NCBI GenBank assembly: GCA_900543455.1
Contig: UQRR01000097.1
Coordinates: forward strand, 1 to 7,492
Reading direction: 5' to 3'
DNA: 7,492 nucleotides
Origin: an uncultured Dialister sp.
GTDB lineage: Bacteria > Bacillota > Negativicutes > Veillonellales > Dialisteraceae
Shown here: piece after piece, positions 1 to 6,079 of the stretch
Layout of the letters: every line of letters begins with the position of its first letter
Position numbering within the stretch: the stretch's first letter is position 1
The notes under the pieces: model-generated
Seen by the model: only the letters and a program-made list of their open reading frames with translations
Databases searched by the model: none
Told to the model about the DNA's origin: nothing
Position numbers and translations under genes: made by a program

Positions 1-65
1 GCGGCTTGCTACTGACTGTGAACTTATGACCGCATTTAATGGCAAACGCCTATTTGGACTTTTTC

Positions 66-116
66 AGCGGCCCTTCCAGAGGAAGGGGCTAGAATGGGGG
101 AAGATGCTCTTCCCAT
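66..116. other. Two adjacent small hairpins in the left edge, function unknown
   Basis: Two compact inverted repeats stand side by side. CCCTTCC (71-77) pairs with GGAAGGG (81-87) across an AGA loop and can be extended by AGC (66-68) with GCT (88-90) around a GG bulge. GGGAAGA (98-104) pairs with TCTTCCC (108-114) across a TGC loop. Neither is followed by a T-run on either strand, so they are not ordinary terminators. They could belong to the end of a transcript entering from the left, or be a short repeat. No coding region is supported in 1-145, and the neighbouring gene lies outside the window. Confidence 0.4.
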
Positions 117-145
117 ATCGGCAGCTTTCTGCGCATAGTGCATAG

Positions 146-184
146 AAAAACGGGATACTTCACACCGCAGCATGAAGTATCCCG
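146..184 (-). terminator. Rho-independent terminator of the MFS exporter gene
   Basis: A perfect 12-bp stem, CGGGATACTTCA (151-162) with TGAAGTATCCCG (173-184), encloses a 10-nt loop. Read on the minus strand it is followed at once by five T residues (AAAAA at 146-150 on the plus strand). It starts 20 bp past the stop codon of the exporter gene, the expected place for its terminator. The T-run is on the minus-strand side only, so it is directional. Confidence 0.9.
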
Positions 185-204
185 AAGAATCCGGTACAGC
201 TCTT

Positions 205-1368
205 TTACCCTTCCTTCTTCATATCAGGGATCAATTTCAGCACGCAGTACAGGAAGGCAAGGAAGGCGAAGGCCGCGCCGGCAAAGCCGATGCATGTGAT
301 CGAGACATATGTGCAGAGAAGGCCGCCCAGCCATGTACCGGAGCCGATGCCCAGATTGAAGATGCCGGAGAAGATGGACATGGCGACGGGGGCTTCGGCG
401 CTGGTAGTGACCTGAATGGTCTCTGCCTGCAGTCCGACGTTGAAGGCGGTCGCGGCCATGCCCCAGAGGACGCAGAGGGCGCAGATGGCGTAGAGATTTC
501 CTGCAAGCGGATAGAAGAGGGAAAGCGCGATGACGAGGAGGAGGATCGTCATCGTAAGGAGGGAATAGCGGTGCGCGTTATAGAGCTTCGAGAAGAGGAA
601 GCTGCCGAGAAGTCCGGCAAAGCCGAAGACGGTGAGAAGCATGGTGATCCAGTCAGCCGGGAAGTGAGAGATCTGCAGCATGAAAGGCTCGATGTAGCTG
701 TAGCAGGTGTAGTAACCGGAGGAGACAAGGAAGGAGAGGAGGAAGATGCCTGCGAGGACTTTATTTCTGAAAAGTTTTGGCACGTCTTTCACGGCGAAAG
801 GCGCATTGCCGGAGACCTTCGGGAGCAGGAAGAAGAGGTAGGCGAGTGTCACAAAGGAAATGACGGCCACGCAGGCGAAAGTCATGCGCCATCCGGCGGC
901 GAGCCCGATGAAGCGGCCCATGGGAAGTCCGAAAATCATGGCGACGGATGTCCCTGTGACGACCATGCCCATGGCAGTGGACTGGTGAGAGGCAGGCACG
1001 ATGCGCGTCGCGATGGGGGTCGCGATGGACCAGAAGACGGAGTGGGCAAAAGCAACGCCGATACGGGAGAAAAGGAGGGTGTAGTAGCCCGTAGAAATCG
1101 AAGAGAATACCTGTGATACGGCAAAGAGGGCGATCACGCCGAGAAGCAGCGGGCGGAGCGGGATGCGTGAGCAGAGGATCATGAGCGGGAGTGACATCGC
1201 CATGACGACCCAGGCATAGATAGAAATCAGCATGCCCGCGCGGGCTTCGGTGATGCCAAAGTCCACCGCAATATCCGTCAGAAGACCGATGGGCATGAAT
1301 TCTGAGGTGTTGAAAATAAAGGCAGAGAGTGTGATGCCGACGAGCGGCAGCCATTCACGTAAAGTCAT
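205..1368 (-). CDS. MFS sugar/drug efflux transporter, SotB/AraJ type
   Basis: A 387-residue inner-membrane protein of the major facilitator superfamily, predicted to export small molecules by proton antiport. The closest family I recognise is the SotB (sugar efflux)/AraJ/YdhP group. The first helix reads AFIFNTSEFMPIGLL (residues 16-30), almost as in SotB. It is followed by YAWVVMAMSLP (51-61), the SRIGVAFAHSVFWSI segment (101-115), GLPMGRFIG (147-155) with GWRMTF (159-164), YYTCYSYIEPF (219-229) and SIFSGIFNLGIGSG (331-344). The length and roughly 12 hydrophobic segments fit the family, and the protein looks intact. The ATG is preceded by AAAGGA about 10 nt upstream, and a good promoter lies about 50 bp further up. 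The substrate cannot be read from sequence: sugars such as arabinose or IPTG are known for SotB, while many relatives export drugs. It is flanked by its own promoter and terminator, so it is probably monocistronic. Confidence 0.88.
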   Translation of the reverse strand: MTLREWLPLVGITLSAFIFNTSEFMPIGLLTDIAVDFGITEARAGMLISIYAWVVMAMSLPLMILCSRIPLRPLLLGVIALFAVSQVFSSISTGYYTLLFSRIGVAFAHSVFWSIATPIATRIVPASHQSTAMGMVVTGTSVAMIFGLPMGRFIGLAAGWRMTFACVAVISFVTLAYLFFLLPKVSGNAPFAVKDVPKLFRNKVLAGIFLLSFLVSSGYYTCYSYIEPFMLQISHFPADWITMLLTVFGFAGLLGSFLFSKLYNAHRYSLLTMTILLLVIALSLFYPLAGNLYAICALCVLWGMAATAFNVGLQAETIQVTTSAEAPVAMSIFSGIFNLGIGSGTWLGGLLCTYVSITCIGFAGAAFAFLAFLYCVLKLIPDMKKEG

Positions 1369-1416
1369 AGATGAACCATCCTTTGATAACGTATTTGCAT
1401 AAGTGCGTAGGTACGT

Positions 1417-1445
1417 ATTATAGCATGCGATGGGTCGGGGTTCAA
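1417..1445 (-). promoter_or_regulatory. Sigma-70/SigA-type promoter for the MFS exporter gene
   Basis: On the minus strand the -35 TTGAAC (1445-1440), an exact 17-nt spacer and the -10 TATAAT (1422-1417) are in ideal register. A TGC directly before the -10 makes it an extended -10. Transcription would start near 1410 and leave a leader of about 40 nt before the ATG at 1368. The -35 hexamer lies in a GGTTCAAGG unit (1439-1447) that resembles the 9-bp repeats upstream. The stretch TATAGCATG (plus-strand reading) is shared with the dedA promoter. Confidence 0.82.
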
Positions 1446-1462
1446 GGTGAAGGGGATTCGCA

Positions 1463-1498
1463 GGTTCAATGGGTTCAACGGGTTCAACGGGTTAAGGT
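1463..1498 (+). repeat. 9-bp tandem repeat, GGTTCAACG family
   Basis: Four units in exact 9-bp register: GGTTCAATG (1463-1471), GGTTCAACG twice (1472-1480 and 1481-1489) and the decayed GGTTAAGGT (1490-1498). A further related unit, GGTTCAAGG, lies at 1439-1447 and contains the -35 hexamer of the exporter promoter. A second array with the same GGTTC core and the same 9-bp period occurs at 6746-6772. In both places a GGTGSGGC palindrome follows. Confidence 0.85.
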
Positions 1499-1535
1499 GG
1501 CGGCTTCGCCGCGAGTATATAGGGGGCGATGCCCG
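1494..1535 (+). repeat. GC-rich palindrome pair of the composite repeat (copy A)
   Basis: Two short palindromes are separated by an AGTATAT stretch. GCGGC (1500-1504) pairs with GCCGC (1508-1512) across TTC, and GGGC (1524-1527) pairs with GCCC (1531-1534) across GAT. The 18-mer at 1494-1511 recurs exactly at 2433-2450, and GGGCGATGCCCG (1524-1535) recurs at 2531-2542. In reverse orientation GGCGATGCCCG recurs at 7206-7216. These segments act as the core of the dispersed element described under the findings. Confidence 0.85.
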
Positions 1536-1543
1536 CTTGAGAC

Positions 1544-1639
1544 GTTAGACATCAGATGTTAGACGTCAGAGGTTAGACGTCAGATGTCTCCTAGTCCCTA
1601 GTCACTAGTCCCCAGTCCCCAGTCCCCAGTCACTAGTCA
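1544..1639 (+). repeat. Heptamer-phased tandem repeats (GTTAGAC/RTCAGAT, then CYAGTCM)
   Basis: Two arrays lie back to back. The first has three copies of a 14-mer made of two heptamers, GTTAGAC + RTCAGAK (1544-1585). After GTCTC come seven heptamers without a gap: CTAGTCC, CTAGTCA, CTAGTCC, CCAGTCC, CCAGTCC, CCAGTCA, CTAGTCA (1591-1639), exactly 49 bp. The unit sequence drifts but the 7-bp register is kept. The array ends 17 bp before the terminator of the UDG-like gene. Confidence 0.92.
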
Positions 1640-1655
1640 CAAGATCGCCCCAATC

Positions 1656-1688
1656 AAAAACCCGCCCTGCAGAACAGAGCGGGTTTTT
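1656..1688 (-). terminator. Rho-independent terminator of the UDG-like gene
   Basis: AAAAACCCGC (1656-1665) is fully complementary to GCGGGTTTTT (1679-1688), with an inner CTG/CAG pairing in the 13-nt loop region. It lies about 10 bp past the TGA of the UDG-like gene and has an A-stem-T layout on both strands. It can therefore stop minus-strand transcripts and would also act on plus-strand transcription. Confidence 0.9.
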
Positions 1689-1697
1689 AACGCTGCA

Positions 1698-2387
1698 TCA
1701 TCCCATCGCTTCTTTGAGCTGGGCGCGGAAGATGCCTGCGCCGCCGTTTGCGGGGTGGCGCAGGCCTGTGACGGAAAAGCCGGCTTCGGTGAGTGTCATT
1801 TCACTCTTCCTGCCGATGGCAAAGAGTGGAAGCGTGCCGGTGAGGGAGAGAAGTTCTTTCGTATACGTGAGGCCGATGGCGAGTTCTTCATCCGTCGGTG
1901 TGCGGTTCGTGAGGAGATTTCCTTTTTTATAAGGATGAAAGGGGAAGATGTTCCACAAGAGAAATTCATCGGGGGCAAGGCCGGCTTCGAGGCATGCGCT
2001 CCAGACGACGGAGTCGGTGGGTTCATTGAAGCCTTTCTCTTTCTGAGCAGTCTTCGTGATGAAGGGGCTGTCCATCCGGCTGGTGCGCATGCCTTCACGG
2101 GAGAGGATCATTCGGCTCGTGACTTTGGGATGCTGGTTCAAGAGCATACGCTCGCAGGTCATGGCGATGCCGGAGAAGTGTCCGCCCTGATAGCCGCAGG
2201 CTTCGGCGATGAGAAGGATCTTTGCCCGTCCGATGCGCAGGGCGAGGTAGTCCGTAAGCTGCTCTTGGCGGATGGAGACGGCGCGGCTGACTTCGTAGTC
2301 TGCGTCTGTATCACGCCATGGATTGAAGACGTTCTCGCCCTTGTAGGCGGAGAGAGAAGTGAGGAAATGGGTGAGATTGTCGTTCAT
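1698..2387 (-). CDS. Uracil-DNA glycosylase superfamily protein
   Basis: A 229-residue soluble protein that appears to belong to the uracil-DNA glycosylase superfamily, enzymes that cut deaminated bases out of DNA to start base-excision repair. The N-terminal motif is LLIAEACGYQGG (residues 58-69), in the place of the GEAPG..E water-activating loop of families 4-6. LLWNIFPFHP (143-152) sits where the base-binding Asn is found (N146). RHPANGGAG (210-218) matches the family's H-P-S/A-N DNA-intercalating loop. No cysteines arranged for the family 4 iron-sulfur cluster are evident. The ATG has AAAGG 6 nt upstream; the leader then runs directly into AATTAGG repeats. I see no convincing promoter, so it may have a weak one or receive read-through from the GT39 gene. 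Its activity on uracil is inferred, because the first motif departs from the usual consensus. Confidence 0.75.
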   Translation of the reverse strand: MNDNLTHFLTSLSAYKGENVFNPWRDTDADYEVSRAVSIRQEQLTDYLALRIGRAKILLIAEACGYQGGHFSGIAMTCERMLLNQHPKVTSRMILSREGMRTSRMDSPFITKTAQKEKGFNEPTDSVVWSACLEAGLAPDEFLLWNIFPFHPYKKGNLLTNRTPTDEELAIGLTYTKELLSLTGTLPLFAIGRKSEMTLTEAGFSVTGLRHPANGGAGIFRAQLKEAMG

Positions 2388-2400
2388 GATGAGCCTTTCA

Positions 2401-2450
2401 AATTAGGAATTAGGAATTAGGAATTAGGAATGAAGGTGGCGGCTTCGCCG
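2401..2450 (+). repeat. AATTAGG heptamer array joined to the GGTGGCGGC palindrome (copy B)
   Basis: Four perfect AATTAGG heptamers (2401-2428) and a degenerate fifth (AATGAAGG, 2429-2436) run into AAGGTGGCGGCTTCGCCG (2433-2450), where CGGC pairs with GCCG across TTC. The same 18-mer stands at 1494-1511. The array begins about 14 bp upstream of the start codon of the UDG-like gene and directly abuts its ribosome binding site. Confidence 0.88.
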
Positions 2451-2503
2451 AGATCGATGAAGAGGTCGCAGCTGTTCTGGCATTCGTTATCTCACATACG
2501 ACG

Positions 2504-2542
2504 TTTCTCGCCGCTCAGGATGACGAAACGGGGCGATGCCCG
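2504..2542. repeat. Degenerate CTGAGCG/GATGACG palindromic repeat and GGGCGATGCCCG motif
   Basis: Read on the minus strand, 2526-2504 (CGTCATCCTGAGCGGCGAGA...) resembles the palindromic repeat at 7408-7440 (CGTCATCGTTATCCCGAGCG...). Repeats of the type GTCATCCCGAGCG..GAGGGATC are common in intergenic DNA of unrelated bacteria. It is followed by GGGCGATGCCCG (2531-2542), identical to 1524-1535. The rest of the 2451-2585 stretch has no recognisable gene. Confidence 0.55.
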
Positions 2543-2585
2543 AAGGTTCCTTGGATAGCAGGTTTCCCATTGGTGGTTTTCTGGC

Positions 2586-2641
2586 ATCGGCCTTTTGAGC
2601 GTAAATGACAAAGATTTCTTGCTTGCGCTCGAAAGGCCGAT
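2586..2641. repeat. Long inverted repeat, 16-bp arms
   Basis: ATCGGCCTTTTGAGCG (2586-2601) and CGCTCGAAAGGCCGAT (2626-2641) are complementary at 15 of 16 positions, with a 24-nt loop. The single non-Watson-Crick pair would be a U-G wobble in a plus-strand RNA but an A-C mismatch in a minus-strand RNA. There is no T-run on either side. It lies downstream of the second GT39 gene, where a terminator could be expected, but I would not call it one. Confidence 0.7.
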
Positions 2642-2660
2642 ACGAGAGAGTCTGATATCT

Positions 2661-2704
2661 CTTAGTCTCTGGATCGCTAGTCACCAGTCATTAGTCACTA
2701 GTCC
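2661..2704 (+). repeat. CTAGTCA heptamer array reaching into the GT39 gene
   Basis: CTTAGTC (2661-2667) precedes four contiguous heptamers: CTAGTCA, CCAGTCA, TTAGTCA, CTAGTCC (2677-2704). The last two overlap the 3' end of the second GT39 gene: its stop codon (TTA at 2691-2693 on the plus strand) and the codons for Thr-Ser-Asp fall inside the repeat. Confidence 0.88.
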
Positions 2705-4358
2705 CCACAAACCGATAGATCGTTCCGGCCTTGGTGCTTTCTACTTTTTCAAAACGGGGAGCGAGCGACCAGGCGGCGAAGAATTTGGCTTTCCCGTTTG
2801 CTACATAGAGGTAGCTGGGCCTATCAGAGGTCTTAGCAGCCTTTAGGAATTGCTCTTCGTTTACGGTGGGGATGGGAGATTTCTTATCCCAGCGGGCATC
2901 GCGCTTTTCCTGGTCCAGCAGCGGTTCATCAGGCAGGAGGCGTGTCGCGATGTCGCCTGTGTAGTAGCTGTAGCTGGCGGGATAGGTGAGGAAGAAATAG
3001 TGCTCTCCTTTCTCTTCCTGGATGGCACTGTCGATCTCAAAGGCGGATCGGGTCATCATGAAGTGGGGAAGACCTTCGGAGATACAGCAGAGGAAGGCGG
3101 ACGCCGTGACCGCGGAGATGATGGTGAGGCGTTTGTATTGGTTCGCTTTCCAGCGGATGAGGTAGGCGAAGAGGCCATAGGCGAGGACAGCGTAGAAGAC
3201 CAGCCAGTTTCCTTCCTTAAGACGGAAGGTGCCGGCAAAGAGCGCCGCCATAAGGATCAGGAGGCCGAGGCCGCCCAGGATGGAGGGAAGCTTTTCGCCC
3301 ATGCGGATGCGGAGCGCGCCGAAGGCGGCAAAGGTGATGGCGGGAACGACGGCGATGTAGGAGTAGGTGACATACTTCGTGGCCATCAGGGTATAGAAGA
3401 GGATGGTGCCCCAGCACCAGACCATGAGGAAGAGGTAGAAGGCACCTTTCTCTTTCCAGCGTATTTTCATTTCATAGAAGGAAACGAAAGCCCATGGGAG
3501 GAGCGAGGCAGGAAGGAGGAGGAGGTAGTAGTACCAGTGGTTATCTTCCGGATGCTCGGAAGAGGTGGCGCGGAGTACGTTGTGCAGTCCCAGAAATTCA
3601 TTGATGAAATCACTGCCGTGGATCGCATACATGCCGCCGTACCAGGGAAGGACGATGGCAAAGAAGGCAAGAAGCCCCTGCCAGGGGAAAAGGCGGAGGA
3701 TGGTCTTCGGCTCTTTCATCGAAAGGCACCAGATGACAAGGAGAAGGCCGGGAAGGACGAGGCCGACGGGACCTTTCGTGAGGCAGGCAAGCCCTGCGGC
3801 AGCGTAGGCGATCACCAGATGCTTTTTGTTGTTTTCTGTGATGCCGATGTAGGCAGAAAACATGGTTGGGATGGTGAAGAGGAGAAGGATGCTGTCGGTG
3901 ATGATGGCGTGGGAGATCACCCAGCACTCCAGCGAGGTCGCGAGCATGACGCCGGCCCAGATGGAGACGACATTGTCTTTCAGGATGCGCCGGAGGTACC
4001 AGATGAGAAGTGTCACGGAGAGAGCGCCTGTCAGCGCGGAGGGCAGGCGAGAGGCGAGGTCAGTGAAGCCCAGTGCGCTATAGGAGAGCGAGAGGATCCA
4101 GTAGACCATGATGGGCTTGTCATACCAGTAGACGCCATAGATCTGCGGGGACATCCAGTCGCCGGACTCCACCATTTCACGAGCGGTCAGTGCGTAATTC
4201 GACTCGACCGGATCGGTGATCGGGAGCAGCCAGCTGCCCCAAAGGAAGAAGAGAAAGGCGATGATGAAAAAGCTGATAAAGGAAATCAGGGTGCTGCGTT
4301 CGTTCTCTTTGGCAAGCGCCGCCTGTTTTCTCTCACGCTTTTGACGTTTTGTACTCAA
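2691..4358 (-). CDS. ArnT-like GT39 membrane glycosyltransferase (paralog 2)
   Basis: A 555-residue polytopic inner-membrane protein of the GT39/ArnT superfamily. These enzymes move a sugar from a polyprenyl-phosphate carrier to a lipid or protein acceptor on the outer face of the membrane. A basic cytoplasmic tail (residues 1-20) precedes the first helix. The first periplasmic loop reads TDPVESNYALTAREM (48-62), GDWMSPQIYG (66-75) and YWYDKP (77-82). Then come SRLPS (103-107), TKGPVGLVLPG (194-204) and FINEFLGLHNVLR (251-263) with EHPEDNHWYYY (268-278). A non-membrane C-terminal domain follows the last helices, from about residue 430. The usual PDE of ArnT is PVE here. The start is TTG, supported by a perfect AGGAGG (4369-4364) 5 nt upstream; I see no better ATG. 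The final GTSD and stop come from repeat DNA. The acceptor, perhaps lipid A or another envelope glycan, is inferred only. Confidence 0.88.
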   Translation of the reverse strand: MSTKRQKRERKQAALAKENERSTLISFISFFIIAFLFFLWGSWLLPITDPVESNYALTAREMVESGDWMSPQIYGVYWYDKPIMVYWILSLSYSALGFTDLASRLPSALTGALSVTLLIWYLRRILKDNVVSIWAGVMLATSLECWVISHAIITDSILLLFTIPTMFSAYIGITENNKKHLVIAYAAAGLACLTKGPVGLVLPGLLLVIWCLSMKEPKTILRLFPWQGLLAFFAIVLPWYGGMYAIHGSDFINEFLGLHNVLRATSSEHPEDNHWYYYLLLLPASLLPWAFVSFYEMKIRWKEKGAFYLFLMVWCWGTILFYTLMATKYVTYSYIAVVPAITFAAFGALRIRMGEKLPSILGGLGLLILMAALFAGTFRLKEGNWLVFYAVLAYGLFAYLIRWKANQYKRLTIISAVTASAFLCCISEGLPHFMMTRSAFEIDSAIQEEKGEHYFFLTYPASYSYYTGDIATRLLPDEPLLDQEKRDARWDKKSPIPTVNEEQFLKAAKTSDRPSYLYVANGKAKFFAAWSLAPRFEKVESTKAGTIYRFVGTSD

Positions 4359-4363
4359 GGGGA

Positions 4364-4369
4364 CCTCCT
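4364..4369 (-). promoter_or_regulatory. Strong Shine-Dalgarno that fixes a TTG start
   Basis: On the minus strand AGGAGG (4369-4364) lies 5 nt before TTG (4358-4356). This full-consensus site supports the non-ATG start of the second GT39 gene. It comes only 5 bp after the AAATGAG repeat block, so the repeats end just before the site. Confidence 0.85.
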
Positions 4370-4373
4370 AGCA

Positions 4374-4463
4374 AAATGAGAAATGAGAAATGAGAAATTA
4401 GAAATGAGAAATGGTGGAACGCCGCACCTTCATTTCTCATTTCGCATTTCTAATTTCTAATTC
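4374..4463. repeat. AAATGAG heptamer arrays forming a 33-bp-arm hairpin between two GT39 genes
   Basis: Five AAATGAG-type heptamers (4374-4408, one being AAATTAG) are followed by ATGG and a GTGGAACGCCGCAC spacer. Their complement then follows as CATTTCT/AATTTCT units (4431-4463). The arms 4381-4413 and 4431-4463 match at 28 of 33 positions. The transcript from either strand could fold into a long AU-rich hairpin with a GC-rich tip (GGTG 4413-4416 with CACC 4425-4428). No U-run follows a GC stem, so it is not a standard terminator. The right-hand part, GCCGCAC followed by CATTTC units, recurs at 7251-7286. It lies in the intergenic part of the likely dedA-GT39-GT39 transcript. Confidence 0.88.
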
Positions 4464-4483
4464 GAGCAATTCATATAAAAATG

Positions 4484-6079
4484 TTATGGCTCTGCGTTTC
4501 TCTTCAAAAATACCGCCGTATCCTTTTCCCAAAGCACCTGATTTCCTTTTTTCAGTTCTTCCGGCCAGTGGGCATAGACTTTTTTCTGTACGAGAATGTA
4601 GGCACGATCCGGCAGGGTGAGGGAATTGTCTTTGCCGGGAAGAAGGACGCCGTCGGCTTCATTTTTTGCCGTTTCCTCTCGCTTTCGTTCGTCAAACTCT
4701 GGAAGGGCTTTTCCGTAGATGTCTGTGTAGAAGGCAATGGATGGGCGGTAGAAGGTATCGATGTAGACAGGAAGTTCAGGTGCCTTTTCTGTTTCCGTGA
4801 GCGTTTCTGCGATGGCCTTCGAGGTGAAGAGGGTGGAAACGGGAGCTGCAAAGAGGCCCCAGACAGATGTCACGAAGAGAAGGATGAGGCAGACCTGCGA
4901 GCAGAGGAAGCTGCGCATACGCCCCTTTGAAAGCATACGGACAGAAAAGAGAGCGGAGAGGATCATGAAGAGGGAGATGCCATATTTCATGATCATGCCG
5001 CCTGCGGGGGTCAGCGGTGCGAGGCTGATGGCGATGGCGGTCGCCAGAGCAAAGAAGAGATGAAATCCGATGAGAGTCTTTGAGACATGCCCTGCTTCTG
5101 CGAGCTCCGTGAGATATTTCCCCGCCAGCAGCGAGAGCGGGGGGAACATCGGAAGAATGTAGGAGAAGAGCTGCGTCGAGGAGAGTGTAAAGAAAATGAA
5201 AATGAAGAGCGCCCAGACGATGAGATAGAAAAGGACAGGATCCGATTTCCATGTCCGAAAGCGCCGAAGGATGCCGGGCAGTGTCCCTGTCCATGGATAG
5301 AAACCGGCAATCAGGACGACGAGGTAAAGCCAGTAGTGGTTCTGTCCGGCATGTTCCGGGCTGATGAAGCGCGTCACATTGTGATATCCGAGGAAGGTGT
5401 CGATGAAGGCATCTCCATGGATCATGCCCATCGCCAGGTACCAGGGAAGTCCCACAAGGCAGGCAAGAGGGATGCCCCATGTCCAGCGAAGCGCCATGAT
5501 ATTTTTGAAAGTGAAGGATCCCCTGAAGATCATCCAAAGCCCTACGATGAGTGCTGGAAATCCGAAGCCGATCGGGCCTTTCGCGAGGAGCGAGAGACCG
5601 CAGAAGATATAGGCAGGGATATATTCTTTTCGCAGAAAAGAGATGAGGGCGACGGTGAGCGTGAAAGTCAGCGCCTGATCCGTCACCGAGCTTCTGGCAA
5701 GGACGATGATTTCCAGAGAAGACGCACAGATGAAGGCACCGTAGAGCGCGGCCTTCTCACCCACGAGCTTTCGCATAGACAGGTAGAGGTAGGGCGAAAG
5801 AAGCGCACCCATCAGGATCGAAGGAAGACGGGCGCTCGTGGTCGAGACGCCGAAGAGGGTGAAGGAAATCGATTCTAACCAATAGAAAAGCGGCGGCTTG
5901 TCATACCAGAATTCGCCATAAATGCGGGGAGACAGCCAGTCGCCGGTGGAGAGCATTTCCTTCGCTGTCTCGCCGTAGACTGGCTCATCTGGGTCGAGCA
6001 GAGGAATGAGACCGGAAAAAGTGCCGTAGAGGGCGAGACAGAAAAGGAAAAGTAAGATGCAGTTTTTATTGAGTTTCAT
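4484..6079 (-). CDS. ArnT-like GT39 membrane glycosyltransferase (paralog 1)
   Basis: A 531-residue polytopic protein of the GT39/ArnT family. It is predicted to transfer a sugar from an undecaprenyl-phosphate donor at the periplasmic side of the inner membrane. After one N-terminal helix, the first loop carries LLDPDEPVYGETAKEM (residues 27-42), GDWLSPRIYG (46-55) and FWYDKPPLFYW (57-67). Then come SARLPS (82-87), LAKGPIGFGFPA (165-176) and FIDTFLGYHNVTR (225-237) with SPEHAGQNHYW (240-250). A C-terminal extramembrane region starts near residue 415. It keeps the acidic DE pair (D31, E32) that the second paralog lacks in part. The ATG lies inside the end of dedA (14-nt overlap) and has only a weak ribosome binding site (AAGAA), which suggests translational coupling. 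The two paralogs share the motif order throughout and are probably an old duplication. The acceptor is unknown. Confidence 0.9.
   Translation of the reverse strand: MKLNKNCILLFLFCLALYGTFSGLIPLLDPDEPVYGETAKEMLSTGDWLSPRIYGEFWYDKPPLFYWLESISFTLFGVSTTSARLPSILMGALLSPYLYLSMRKLVGEKAALYGAFICASSLEIIVLARSSVTDQALTFTLTVALISFLRKEYIPAYIFCGLSLLAKGPIGFGFPALIVGLWMIFRGSFTFKNIMALRWTWGIPLACLVGLPWYLAMGMIHGDAFIDTFLGYHNVTRFISPEHAGQNHYWLYLVVLIAGFYPWTGTLPGILRRFRTWKSDPVLFYLIVWALFIFIFFTLSSTQLFSYILPMFPPLSLLAGKYLTELAEAGHVSKTLIGFHLFFALATAIAISLAPLTPAGGMIMKYGISLFMILSALFSVRMLSKGRMRSFLCSQVCLILLFVTSVWGLFAAPVSTLFTSKAIAETLTETEKAPELPVYIDTFYRPSIAFYTDIYGKALPEFDERKREETAKNEADGVLLPGKDNSLTLPDRAYILVQKKVYAHWPEELKKGNQVLWEKDTAVFLKRNAEP

Noticed and set aside
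172..1116. Plus-strand ORF of 314 codons opposite the MFS gene
   Set aside because: Low-complexity acidic/basic translation, begins inside the terminator hairpin, and is antisense to a recognisable transporter.
1371..1562. 63-codon plus-strand ORF upstream of the MFS gene
   Set aside because: It runs through the MFS promoter and the 9-bp and heptamer repeats, and its protein is repeat-derived (QVQWVQRVQRVK). There is no ribosome binding site.
1544..1639. CRISPR array
   Set aside because: The units are 7 or 14 bp with no spacers and the consensus drifts. There are no cas genes. This is a tandem repeat.
1755..2420. Plus-strand ORF of 221 codons opposite the UDG-like gene
   Set aside because: Antisense shadow. 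The minus-strand frame has the UDG-type motifs, a ribosome binding site and a terminator at the right distance.
2487..2684. 65-codon minus-strand ORF in the gap after the second GT39 gene
   Set aside because: It would start with GTG inside the heptamer array and is translated from the palindromic repeats (ending in a FRHPERRETSYVR-type sequence). There is no ribosome binding site; it is most likely a repeat-derived spurious ORF.
2850..4379. Long plus-strand ORF of 509 codons opposite the second GT39 gene
   Set aside because: It is rich in Glu, Gly, Asp and Arg with no domain pattern, lies wholly antisense to a well-supported membrane protein, and lacks a credible start. This is the usual antisense shadow of a GC-biased gene.
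4374..4463. Rho-independent terminator between the two GT39 genes
   Set aside because: The stem is AU-rich, the loop side is GC-rich, and no U-run follows a GC stem. It is better explained as opposed heptamer arrays.
5087..5878. Plus-strand ORF of 263 codons opposite the first GT39 gene
   Set aside because: Charged, repetitive composition without motifs, and antisense to a gene with clear family signatures.
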